Shown here: positions 17,543 to 25,328 of the stretch, piece by piece
How positions within the stretch are numbered: position 1 is the first letter of the stretch
How the letters are laid out: the number at the start of each line of letters is the position of its first letter
NCBI GenBank assembly: GCA_041584755.1
Contig: JBFHDK010000006.1
Span: 1 to 64,000, forward strand
Direction of reading: 5' to 3'
DNA length: 64,000 nt
DNA from: HB2-32-21 sp003448675
GTDB lineage: Bacteria > Pseudomonadota > Gammaproteobacteria > Pseudomonadales > Porticoccaceae
Position numbers and translations under genes: made by a program
The notes under the pieces: generated by a model
The model's database searches: none
The model's input: the letters and a program-made list of their open reading frames with translations, nothing else
Told to the model about the DNA's origin: nothing

Positions 17543-18127
17543 TCAGACCCCCGTAACTCCGGCCAGAATCGCTCCGGCCAAACAAGCGAAACTGGTGCCC
17601 ATCACCGCGCCTGCCAGTGTGTCCGTGGGAAAATGCACGCCCAGCAAGATGCGAGAGGCGCCCACCAGACAAGCCCATGGATACATCAGCCAGAACAACC
17701 CCGGATAAAACATGACCACGACCGTTGCCACCAGAAACGCACCGGAAGTATGGCCAGACGGAAAACTGAAATGATCCGAGGGTGTAATGACGCTATTAAA
17801 ACCGGGCAGCGCCTGGGCGGGACGGTTGCGTTTGAAGGCGTTTTTCGCCAGATAATATACAGGGCGTTCCAGCGCAAAACCCAAACCCATAATCAACAGA
17901 AGCGCGGCAGCCCGAGTGTCGCCAGCGACATAAAGGATCAGGGGCAATAGCGGGTAGTAAAACCCGTCGGCGCTGGCGGAAATAATTCTGCTCGCTCGCG
18001 TCATTACCCGCTGTTGGTGTAGCTGGTGTAATTGCAAGCACCAGGTAAAAGCCAGAACATCACCGGCGTGTATTTTTTCTAAGATTCTTGATTTCTGCAG
18101 GCTTAGCTTTTCCATGGCAAACACCAT
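17543..18127 (-). CDS. PAP2-family membrane phosphatase
   Basis: A 194-residue membrane protein with several hydrophobic segments and the three PAP2 motifs in order: K95-x6-RP (KNAFKRNRP), PSGH (123-126) and SR-x5-H-x3-D (SRILLGVHFPTD). Members dephosphorylate phosphatidate, phosphatidylglycerophosphate or undecaprenyl diphosphate on the outer face of the inner membrane. Start is ATG 18127, with an alternative ATG at 18115. It lies between the glycosyltransferase (adjacent, no gap) and the CDP-alcohol transferase (99 bp upstream). Confidence 0.85.
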   Translation of the reverse strand: MVFAMEKLSLQKSRILEKIHAGDVLAFTWCLQLHQLHQQRVMTRASRIISASADGFYYPLLPLILYVAGDTRAAALLLIMGLGFALERPVYYLAKNAFKRNRPAQALPGFNSVITPSDHFSFPSGHTSGAFLVATVVVMFYPGLFWLMYPWACLVGASRILLGVHFPTDTLAGAVMGTSFACLAGAILAGVTGV

Positions 18128-18226
18128 AGAAAATCACTGTTTCGCCGACATGACGAATCAATGAACTTTTAGTGACAGGCCAAGCAACAGGTGCTAACTG
18201 CAAACAACGAAGGGTCAATACCGCTA

Positions 18227-18838
18227 CTAATAGCTTCTATTGCTGATTTTTTCCCGCAACCTGGCAGTCTGCCGCCGAACAATTTCCCGGGCATGGAAAA
18301 CACTGGGGACGTTGTTACGGTTCCTTCTGAGCATCGCGGTAATCAGTACCGCCTCGACAGCCACCCAGATATCGAAAATCACCACCGCACGAAACAGTAG
18401 GGATTGATCGGCCATCACCATCAGATAATAGGCTGGCACCATGGCGACGGCGGAAGCCTTGGCGGACCAGGTATGAAAACTGGGTAACTCCCGGTATTTC
18501 AGCAGGCCCATCAGAGTGGGCACCAGATAACAGCTCATGCCGATAAAAACAAACACCCGCTCTTGCTCCATAATACCCGGCCACAGCCAGATCAACGCCA
18601 GCACCATGGCACCATAGGTCAAGGAATCACCCCAGCTGTCCAGCTTAGCGCCGAGATCACTGGTTTGGTTGAGCTTGCGGGCCAGATAACCGTCGAGGGC
18701 ATCGGTAGCCAAAGCCACTGTCAACACAGCCAGAAACCAGGATTCCTGCTGCACGCGCGCAAGCCACACCAGTACCGGCACCAGAAGGATGCGGAAACTA
18801 CTGAGCAGATTGGGAATATTAATCGCGTTACGGGTCAT
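18227..18838 (-). CDS. CDP-alcohol phosphatidyltransferase family protein
   Basis: An integral membrane enzyme of 203 residues with the complete family signature D-x2-DG-x2-AR-x8-G-x3-D-x3-D (D46, D49, G50, A53, R54, G63, D67, D71) between membrane helices. Family members transfer a phosphatidyl group from CDP-diacylglycerol to an alcohol such as glycerol-3-phosphate, inositol or serine. It is shorter than PssA, similar in size to PgsA, but its sequence is not clearly PgsA, so the alcohol is open. It is the first gene of the reverse-strand lipid group, 96 bp after the rlmB stop. Confidence 0.8.
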   Translation of the reverse strand: MTRNAINIPNLLSSFRILLVPVLVWLARVQQESWFLAVLTVALATDALDGYLARKLNQTSDLGAKLDSWGDSLTYGAMVLALIWLWPGIMEQERVFVFIGMSCYLVPTLMGLLKYRELPSFHTWSAKASAVAMVPAYYLMVMADQSLLFRAVVIFDIWVAVEAVLITAMLRRNRNNVPSVFHAREIVRRQTARLREKISNRSY

Positions 18839-18934
18839 TCTGGATCAAGGATATATGCGCGAGGCCAACCACTCGGCCTGTGCTCAATGTCATCGGGAAT
18901 TTTAGCGCAATTTATCGCAAGGGGTTGACAGATG

Positions 18935-19699
18935 TCAGGGCTTACTCAAAGCATTTGTCCGCTGGCGCCGGATTTCATACAGACACACCCCCGTCGCCAC
19001 CGAGACATTGAGACTGCTTACCGCGCCGAGCATGGGCAATTTCACCAGGCGGTCACAAGCCTCCCTGGTTAATCGCCGCATGCCCTTGCCTTCCGCGCCC
19101 ATCACCAGGGCCAAGGGCCCGGTCATATCAGTATCGTAAAGTAATTCCTGTCCTTCACCATCGGTACCGACCACCCAGATGCCGACTGCCTTGAGCCTGC
19201 CCAGGGTTCTGGCCAGGTTGGTCACCATAATAAAGGGCACGGACTCAGCCGCACCCGAGGCCACCTTGCGCACCACCGGTGTCATGCCCACGGAACGATC
19301 CCGCGCGACAATCACCCCATGGACACCAGCAGCATCGGCGCTACGTAAACAGGCGCCGAGATTGTGCGGATCGGTAACGCCATCGAGCACCAGCAACAAA
19401 GGCTGCTCGGTCAGCTCCGCCAACAATTGCTCAAGTTGGCTTTCATCGGCCACAGTACCGGCGCTGCACAGGGCCACCACCCCCTGATGTTTGCCTTCGG
19501 CCAGCTGGTCTAGCTCATCACGTTTGGCCCAGGCCCAGGGGATGGCCTCCCGGTCCGCCAGGGACTGCAAGGTTTGTAAACGCTGATCCTTGCGCCCCCT
19601 CAGAAAACGCAACTCACTGATCCGGCTGGCATCGGTTTTCAGGAGGGTCTGTATCGTATGAATACCGTACAGCCACTCTTTTTGTTTACTACTGTTCAT
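18935..19699 (-). CDS. rlmB: 23S rRNA (guanosine-2'-O-)-methyltransferase RlmB
   Basis: RlmB methylates the 2'-O of G2251 in 23S rRNA with S-adenosylmethionine. The 254-residue SpoU-class protein has an N-terminal substrate-binding domain beginning EWLYGIHTIQTLL and the trefoil-knot motifs: TDPHNLGACLRSADAAG (motif 1), VMGAEGKGMRRLT (motif 2) and LGAVSSLNVSVATG (motif 3). ATG start at 19699. In many Gammaproteobacteria rlmB directly follows rnr; here an SMP-30-like gene lies between them. Confidence 0.9.
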   Translation of the reverse strand: MNSSKQKEWLYGIHTIQTLLKTDASRISELRFLRGRKDQRLQTLQSLADREAIPWAWAKRDELDQLAEGKHQGVVALCSAGTVADESQLEQLLAELTEQPLLLVLDGVTDPHNLGACLRSADAAGVHGVIVARDRSVGMTPVVRKVASGAAESVPFIMVTNLARTLGRLKAVGIWVVGTDGEGQELLYDTDMTGPLALVMGAEGKGMRRLTREACDRLVKLPMLGAVSSLNVSVATGVCLYEIRRQRTNALSKP

Positions 19700-19824
19700 C
19701 GGAGGCCCACATCAACGCCTGGTTTCACCTTGAACGCTATTTTATGGTTTCAAAGGCTGGCTGTCCGACAAACTTTGTACATCGTTTTTCGCTGTCAATC
19801 AGGCTTTCGTGAATCCCGCCTCAC

Positions 19825-20910
19825 CTAAACTGGCTCAGGCACCGGCATACGGCCAACGTAGTCGGCGGCAATACCACCGATGTAAAGCTGCCCCTTATGT
19901 TCCAGTACGCTGGTCACCATGCCAAACGCGCCATCATGGGCATCGATAAAGTGAGTGATATTACCTTCCATATCGACGCCGACGAAAAGGCCGTAACCCG
20001 GCACATTAAGACCATCAAAAAACTCCGGAACCGGCGCCATAAACCTGGGTAGACGCATCATGAGTTTTTTCAGAAAGGGTTTCGGCGCCAGGGATTCCAG
20101 GCGCGGAAAGCGGGGAAATGCCAGCGCCACCCAGTAGGTGTCCTTACCATTAAAAGTAATGTTATCCGGCCCGCCGGGCAGGTTGGCGACAAAGGGTTCA
20201 CTTTGCCCGGCTTTTGGTCCCTTGAGCCATAGCCGGGTTATACAGAAACCGAGCGTTTCATTAACAAGCACGTATTCGTCGTTCGGCCCCATGGCCACAC
20301 CGTTGGAAAGATGCATGCCGTCGAGCGCGACGCTACTGGATTTGGTCGCCGGGTCGTAACAGATCAATTCGCCCAGGGGGTTGTCTTCCATGATCAGATA
20401 ATCGGCCTGCTCCAACGTCCATTTCGATGAAATATCACTGAAATAGATTTTACCGTCAGCGGCAATGGCGAGATCATCGGGCACTTTGTAACGACGACCA
20501 TTGACGCTGTCGCTAAGCACGCTCAGCTCCCCCGAAGGGGTCAAACATAAAAGTCCCTTGTTGGCGTCACAGATAATCAGGTTGCCCCGGGCATCAAACT
20601 TCAAACCCAGCGGATGACCACCAGTATTGCCCAGCACCTCCGGCTCGCCTTCACTGTCGATATGCATCCGCACCACATCGCCATTGGCCAGGCCAGTGTA
20701 GAGATAACCGTCCTTAATGGCCGTCGCTTCAGGCCCCTCGATTTTACCCAGCCACAACTTTTCAGCGCTGGACATTTTATTGCGGTGGGCAAAGCGCCCT
20801 TCATAGGGTGGCGCCAGGGGCGGATTCCAACCCTGAGGGTCGATAGGTACGGGCCAGAACAGCAGGTAAATCACCAGCAGAATAATCACGAGAATAAAAA
20901 ACTCAGCCAT
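19825..20910 (-). CDS. Membrane-anchored SMP-30/strictosidine-synthase-like beta-propeller protein
   Basis: A 361-residue protein with one N-terminal membrane anchor (hydrophobic residues 4-20, ending in FWPVPIDP), followed by a six-bladed propeller of the SMP-30/gluconolactonase/APMAP class. Supporting segments are GPEATAIKDGYLYTGLANG, HPLGLKFDARGNLIICDAN, VPDDLAIAADGKIYFSD, LSNGVAMGPNDEYVLV and PGGPDNITFNG. The acidic and Asn residues expected to bind Ca2+ are present (Glu in GPEA, Asn in LSNGV, Asp in GGPDN). Homologues act as lactonases or arylesterases; the substrate is unknown. The bulk of the protein probably faces the periplasm. It sits between rnr and rlmB. Confidence 0.75.
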   Translation of the reverse strand: MAEFFILVIILLVIYLLFWPVPIDPQGWNPPLAPPYEGRFAHRNKMSSAEKLWLGKIEGPEATAIKDGYLYTGLANGDVVRMHIDSEGEPEVLGNTGGHPLGLKFDARGNLIICDANKGLLCLTPSGELSVLSDSVNGRRYKVPDDLAIAADGKIYFSDISSKWTLEQADYLIMEDNPLGELICYDPATKSSSVALDGMHLSNGVAMGPNDEYVLVNETLGFCITRLWLKGPKAGQSEPFVANLPGGPDNITFNGKDTYWVALAFPRFPRLESLAPKPFLKKLMMRLPRFMAPVPEFFDGLNVPGYGLFVGVDMEGNITHFIDAHDGAFGMVTSVLEHKGQLYIGGIAADYVGRMPVPEPV

Positions 20911-21025
20911 CGCAAACCTCTCTTTTTAATTGTTATAGATCGAGACTTCGTTAACGCTGGTTTTAATATAGACGGCACCCGATCTAGGCGCAACGATTCA
21001 AAATAAACCGTCAAAAGGCCAGCAC

Positions 21026-23548
21026 TTACCGGCGGCGATTTCCGGTAGCGGATTTCCTTTTTTGACTTTTCGCGCCGGGCTTCCTTTTCGCCTTACTTTT
21101 TTTTGCTGGTTTTTTTCCAGATGCTTCCTTTTTCGTCTTGGTCGACTTTCCGCGCTGTTGCGCGGTCCTTTGCTCCTCATGCTCCCGCGCCAGTTCCAGA
21201 GCACGCTTTGACGGTCGGGTAGACTTGTCACCGGCCTGCCCCCGAGTTTTCGACCCGGTTGCCCTGCTCCGCGCCTTTTTTTTCGAACCGCGGCTTTTCC
21301 TGCCAGCACCCGGTTCACGCCCGTCAATCAAATCCAGATCAATCTTGCGTTCGTCCAGATCAACCCGCGCAACCCTAACCTGCACCACATCACCAAGATG
21401 AAAAGTGCGGCCGGTGCGCTCCCCCACCAGGCGGTGGTGAGCGGCTTCATGGTGGTAATAGTCCTTGGGCAGACCAGTGATATGCACCAGGCCTTCTATA
21501 TATAGCGGCTGCAACTCCACAAAAATACCGAAGCCGGTCACCGCGCCAATCACGCCGCGAAATTCATCACCCACGTGGTCGAGCAGGTATTCGCATTTCA
21601 GCCAGTCAAGCACACTGCGGGTGGCCTCGTCGGCGCGGCGCTCGGTCATGGAACAATGCTCGCCTCCTTCAAGCATGTGGGCAATGCCATAGGGGTAAGC
21701 GCGATCAAGCGGCAGGCTTTCAGCACCGGGGCAACGTTTCAAGTGGGCAACACGTTTCTTGCTGCGCAGCAGGGCGCGGATGGCCCGGTGCACCAGGAGG
21801 TCGGGATAACGGCGGATGGGCGAGGTAAAGTGGGTATAAGCCTCGTAATGAAGGCCGAAGTGACCGACATTCTCCGGCTGATAAACCGCCTGGGTCATGG
21901 AGCGCAGCATCACCGATTGAATGATGTCGGCGTCCGGCCTGTCCGCAGCCTGTTCCAGCACCGCCTGATAATCGTTGGCCGTGGGCTCGCTACCCCCGGG
22001 CAGACCCAAACCCAGTTCACCGAGAAAGGCGCGGAGATCTTCAAGTTTTTCTTCCCGCGGCCCCTCGTGGACCCGATACAACACTGGAAGCTTGCTCTTG
22101 CCCAGCAAGGTCGCCGCGCAAACATTGGCACACAACATGCACTCTTCGATCAGCCGATGGGCATCGGTGCGCACCACCGGGACAATCTGCTCAATCTTGC
22201 GCTGGGCATCAAAAAGTATCCGGGTTTCGACGGTATCAAAGTCGATCGCTCCCCGCTGCTCCCGCGCCGCCTTCAGAGCCTGATAGAGATCGTGCAGGGC
22301 ATCGATATGGCTCACTATCTGCCGAAACTGCTTGCGCACCGGGCTGTCGGCCTGCCCCCGCTCGGCAATCATCACCGCCACCTGGGTATAGGTCAACCGC
22401 GCCCGGGAGTGCATTACCCCTTCGTAAAATTTGAACTGCTTGACCACCCCGTCCCTATCGATCCGCATCTCGCAAACCATGCACAGGCGGTCCACCTCGG
22501 GGTTTAGGGAACACAGGCCATTGGACAGTTTTTCAGGCAGCATGGGCACTACCTGACCAGGAAAATAAACCGAATTTCCCCGTTCATAGGCCGACAGATC
22601 CAGGGCACTACCCGGTTTCACATAATGGGAGACATCGGCAATGGCCACGAACAGCCGCCAACCGTTATTGGCCACGGGCTGACAATAAACAGCGTCGTCA
22701 AAATCCTTGGCGTCCTCTCCATCGATGGTGACCAGGGGCAGGTCACGCAGGTCGACGCGATTTTCCTTGTCAGCATCGGGAACCTCATCGGCGATGGCCG
22801 CCACCTGGGCCTCGACCCCCTCAGGCCAAACACGGGGAATAGAGAAGTTATGTAGCGCCAGCTCTATTTCCATGCCGGGCGCCATGGCGTCCCCCAGGAC
22901 CTGCACTACCCGGCCCGCGGGCTGAGCGCTTTTTGAGGGTTGCCGGGTAATCTCCACCAACACAAACTGACCGGGCCGGGCGCCACCCACGGCGTCGGGA
23001 GCGATCAGAATATCCTGACTGATTCTGGGGTTGTCCGGGCGCAGGAAATGGATACCGCTTTCGGAAAAATAGCGCCCGACCAGTCTTTCAGTGCGACGCT
23101 CGACCACCTCGACAATCGCACCTTCAGGGCGCCCGCGACGATCATGCCCGGCGACCCGCACCAGCACCTCGTCGCCATCAAGCACCTGGCGCATCTGACG
23201 ACCGGAAAGAAAAATGTCGCCTTCCGCACCCTTGGACAACACAAATCCATAGCCTTCGGGGTGGCCGGATACGCGCCCCTTGACCAGATTCAACTTATCC
23301 AGCGCACCATAGGCGCCACGCCGATTGCGGTGCGCCTGGCCATCCCGCTCCATAGCCCTGAGGCGACGCCGCAGGGCGTCAATCTCTTCTTCTGTTTTTA
23401 GCTGGAAAGCACGGCACAGCTCTGGATGAGTAAGCGGGCCGATACTGTGTTCGAGATAATCGAGTATGAATTCGCGGCTGGGGATGGGGTTTTCGTAGCG
23501 GGTAGCTTCCCGCTCATGGTACGGGTCGGTATTTCTTTTTTTGTTCAT
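21026..23548 (-). CDS. rnr: Ribonuclease R
   Basis: RNase R is a processive 3'-5' exoribonuclease that degrades structured RNA and matures rRNA. The 840-residue protein has an N-terminal helix-turn-helix (IPSREFILDYLE), cold-shock domains, the RNB catalytic domain (DAKDFDDAVYC, YSARG-like region, TSPIRRYPDLLVHR), an S1 domain (VIGAVTGFGIFVELQ) and a long Lys/Arg-rich tail of about 100 residues (last part KKARSRATGSK, KPAKKSKAKRK). The frame is open to 23824, but MNKKRNTDPYHEREATRYE at 23548 is the normal family N-terminus. AGAGG directly abuts this ATG, an unusually short spacing. Confidence 0.93.
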   Translation of the reverse strand: MNKKRNTDPYHEREATRYENPIPSREFILDYLEHSIGPLTHPELCRAFQLKTEEEIDALRRRLRAMERDGQAHRNRRGAYGALDKLNLVKGRVSGHPEGYGFVLSKGAEGDIFLSGRQMRQVLDGDEVLVRVAGHDRRGRPEGAIVEVVERRTERLVGRYFSESGIHFLRPDNPRISQDILIAPDAVGGARPGQFVLVEITRQPSKSAQPAGRVVQVLGDAMAPGMEIELALHNFSIPRVWPEGVEAQVAAIADEVPDADKENRVDLRDLPLVTIDGEDAKDFDDAVYCQPVANNGWRLFVAIADVSHYVKPGSALDLSAYERGNSVYFPGQVVPMLPEKLSNGLCSLNPEVDRLCMVCEMRIDRDGVVKQFKFYEGVMHSRARLTYTQVAVMIAERGQADSPVRKQFRQIVSHIDALHDLYQALKAAREQRGAIDFDTVETRILFDAQRKIEQIVPVVRTDAHRLIEECMLCANVCAATLLGKSKLPVLYRVHEGPREEKLEDLRAFLGELGLGLPGGSEPTANDYQAVLEQAADRPDADIIQSVMLRSMTQAVYQPENVGHFGLHYEAYTHFTSPIRRYPDLLVHRAIRALLRSKKRVAHLKRCPGAESLPLDRAYPYGIAHMLEGGEHCSMTERRADEATRSVLDWLKCEYLLDHVGDEFRGVIGAVTGFGIFVELQPLYIEGLVHITGLPKDYYHHEAAHHRLVGERTGRTFHLGDVVQVRVARVDLDERKIDLDLIDGREPGAGRKSRGSKKKARSRATGSKTRGQAGDKSTRPSKRALELAREHEEQRTAQQRGKSTKTKKEASGKKPAKKSKAKRKPGAKSQKRKSATGNRRR

Positions 23549-23786
23549 CCTCTCATCATAGCAGACAGCCGTGAAATTCCTGTTACTGGTGGAGATGGAC
23601 GCGAAACCACCAGATCCTGTCGCCGGCCACTGAAACACGTTGTTGCAATTACCGCTTAAAACATCATTCATCGCCTTCAACGGGGCACAATAACACCATG
23701 AGTCCCAAGCAAAAGATTGATTATAATTGCACTGTCGAACCGCGATTGTGCGATTATCAAGCCAAATGCCTAAAGCGATATAGAAA

Positions 23787-24278
23787 ATGAATCCCGGCTG
23801 CTGCCTCTCGTCTTGCCTGGCCATTGCCGTAGTTTTTCTTACAGGGTGCTCAACATCCCCCGAGGTCGAACGAAAAATTCAAGCCAAGGAAGCGCGTATC
23901 GATGCGATCCTGAAAACCGTATCGCCGCCCAAATCACCGCAAAGATGCCTAAACTCTAACCAGTACCACCACGTGCGCGTAATGGATGAGCGTCGCATAG
24001 TGTTCGAAGGTCGCAGAAATCAATACTGGCTCAATATTTTGCCAGTACAGTGTCCGGGACTCCAACGCAGCGACACCATACGTATAGAGCGTTTGAGTAG
24101 TGTCAGCTTATGCAAGTTTGACACTCTCTATCCGCTCGAATGGTTTTCATGGCCCTGGTATCGACGCTGGCCCTGGTACTGGAACGGTGCTCCAAAATGT
24201 ACGTTTGGAGCCTTCCTGCCCCTCACACCCGACCAGGTTCAACAACTCGATTCAACCCTCGATACTAGCCGCGACTAG
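23787..24278 (+). CDS. DUF6491-like lipoprotein
   Basis: A 163-residue predicted lipoprotein: signal peptide with lipobox FLTGC (Cys21) followed by STSPE. The mature part has the conserved-Cys layout of DUF6491 proteins: a first Cys in QRCLNSNQ, VRVMDERRIVF, WLNILPVQCPGLQ, SLCKFDTL and a last Cys in APKCTFGAFLPL. A Trp-rich insert (PLEWFSWPWYRRWPWYW) is unusual. Function unknown. It is divergent from rnr and lies 75 bp before the tRNA-Leu promoter. ATG 23787 lacks a strong ribosome site. Confidence 0.65.
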   Translation: MNPGCCLSSCLAIAVVFLTGCSTSPEVERKIQAKEARIDAILKTVSPPKSPQRCLNSNQYHHVRVMDERRIVFEGRRNQYWLNILPVQCPGLQRSDTIRIERLSSVSLCKFDTLYPLEWFSWPWYRRWPWYWNGAPKCTFGAFLPLTPDQVQQLDSTLDTSRD

Positions 24279-24353
24279 GCCCTCCACCTACTCATGTCCA
24301 CGCGCTTGAACACCTCCCCTCGCAAGTCCAAATACCGGATTAACCCCGGGGAA

Positions 24354-24382
24354 TTGACAAGCGGAAGGTCGATTAGTAAAGT
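24354..24382 (+). promoter_or_regulatory. Sigma-70 promoter of tRNA-Leu
   Basis: TTGACA (24354-24359), exactly 17 bases, then TAAAGT (24377-24382), followed by a GC-rich discriminator, as expected for a stringently controlled tRNA promoter. A small CCCC-GAAA-GGGG hairpin (24390-24401) lies in the 5' leader before the mature tRNA. Confidence 0.75.
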
Positions 24383-24415
24383 GCGCAGCCCCCGAAAGGG
24401 GCCAATCATCTCTGT

Positions 24416-24502
24416 GCCCAGGTGGTGAAATTGGTAGACACGCTAGCTTCAGGTGCTAGTGATCGCAAGGTCGTGGAGGTTCAAGTCCTCTCCTGGGCAC
24501 CA
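24416..24502 (+). tRNA. tRNA-Leu (anticodon CAG)
   Basis: An 87-nt class II tRNA. The acceptor GCCCAGG (24416-24422) pairs with CCTGGGC (24492-24498), then discriminator A and an encoded CCA (24500-24502). The anticodon loop TTCAGGT puts CAG at 24450-24452, and the D-loop TGGTAGACACG, long variable arm and T-loop GTTCAAGTC are standard for tRNA-Leu and very close to E. coli leuT-type genes. The 3' 16 nt recur 143 bp downstream (see repeat entries). Confidence 0.97.
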
Positions 24503-24586
24503 TATTCCGCAGCTGGCGTAGAAAACACTTCCCCAACCCACCTTCCCTGGTTCATACCCGCAAGAGGACTAATCCAGCCAGCGCTT
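24487..24586 (+). repeat. Direct repeat copy 1, overlapping the tRNA-Leu 3' end
   Basis: A 100-bp unit made of the last 16 nt of tRNA-Leu (CCTCTCCTGGGCACCA) plus 84 bp of downstream DNA. It matches copy 2 at 24630-24729 with 4 mismatches, by base-by-base reading, at a constant offset of 143 bp. Confidence 0.9.
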
Positions 24587-24629
24587 GTTAAAGGCGTTGG
24601 GGCTGCTGGCGCCCGAGCGCTGCTCGGAC

Positions 24630-24729
24630 CCTCTCCTGGGCACCATATTCCGCAGCTGACGTAGAAAATCCTTCCCTAACCCACCTTCCCTGGTTCATAC
24701 CCGCAAGAGGACTAATCCAGCCAGCGCTT
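24630..24729 (+). repeat. Direct repeat copy 2 with a tRNA-Leu 3'-end remnant
   Basis: Second copy of the 100-bp unit, again starting with the tRNA 3' 16 nt including CCA, but with no tRNA body before it. The 43-bp spacer (24587-24629) is unrelated and holds a hairpin, CCGAGC-GCT-GCTCGG at 24613-24627. The layout could come from a tandem duplication that lost the tRNA 5' part, or from past integration at the tRNA end; no integrase is nearby. Confidence 0.85.
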
Positions 24730-25002
24730 ATCAATGTTGCGTTGCTCGATAACTGTGCAAGTGTGGACTTGTGCTTTCACAAAACCTGACTACTACTCAA
24801 ATACGTGGTAAACAGAACGGTATCAGTGAAACCGAGCAACTTTATCATCGAGTTGCACCCTGACTAACCGCCTAGATAAAGGTTTGCCGAACGTTCTGAC
24901 TTACGTCAATATAGCTGGCGGTTGTTGGCCGTAACATCATCGACCGGGAAGCCCTGGACACGGGTAACCGGATGTTTTAAAAATCGCAAAGGAGTGGATG
25001 TA
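24730..25002. other. Non-coding region upstream of the Lpp-like gene
   Basis: No gene recognised in 273 bp. Its last part holds the ribosome-binding site AAAGGAGTGG (24989-24998) of the lipoprotein gene. I could not find a promoter pair with good spacing. Confidence 0.5.
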
Positions 25003-25275
25003 ATGAATAAATCAACTTATCTAGCTGTCCTGGTTGTTTTAGGTATCACCGGATGCGCAAGTAATGGAGATCTGGCCGAAGTAAGGGCGATGGCGGAGCG
25101 TGCTCAAGCAAGCGCCGATAGCGCCAGGCAGGCTGCGGACACGGCACAACGAAGCGCGACCGAAGCCAAAACCCTCGCGCAACAAGCCAATGCAAGCGCG
25201 AAAAACGCCGAAGCGAAAGCGAACGAAACAGACCAAAAGATCGATCGTATGTTTAAAAAAACGATGATGAAATAA
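25003..25275 (+). CDS. Small alanine-zipper outer membrane lipoprotein, Lpp/OprI-like
   Basis: A 90-residue lipoprotein: signal peptide with lipobox GITGC (Cys18), then an almost uninterrupted Ala-rich heptad coiled coil (AERAQASADSARQAADTAQR and onward) and a C-terminal MFKKTMMK. This matches Braun lipoprotein/OprI architecture: an acylated N-terminus in the outer membrane, a trimeric helix, and a C-terminal Lys that can be joined to meso-diaminopimelate of peptidoglycan. ATG 25003 is preceded by AAAGGAGTGG; the frame upstream to 24922 is not lipoprotein-like. Two L,D-transpeptidase genes, the enzyme class that makes this bond, follow within 2.1 kb. Confidence 0.85.
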   Translation: MNKSTYLAVLVVLGITGCASNGDLAEVRAMAERAQASADSARQAADTAQRSATEAKTLAQQANASAKNAEAKANETDQKIDRMFKKTMMK

Positions 25276-25328
25276 CATCTGGTCAACCGTTAAGCAAAGC
25301 GAGTACAGGCTATGCATTTAGGACTTAC

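Noticed and set aside
18920..18945. CTGACATCTGTCA-like sequence upstream of the CDP-alcohol transferase gene as a PHO box
   Set aside because: The two halves are not in the required 11-bp register and it overlaps the rlmB stop.
21575..22507. A 310-codon plus-strand frame
   Set aside because: Antisense to the RNB domain of rnr; no family features.
23549..23824. 92 extra N-terminal codons on rnr
   Set aside because: The sequence is unlike RNase R and overlaps the divergent lipoprotein start; the family N-terminus begins at 23548.
24422..24664. An 80-codon open frame (MVKLVDTLASGASDRKV...)
   Set aside because: It lies over tRNA-Leu and the repeat; this is the familiar false protein read from a tRNA-Leu gene.
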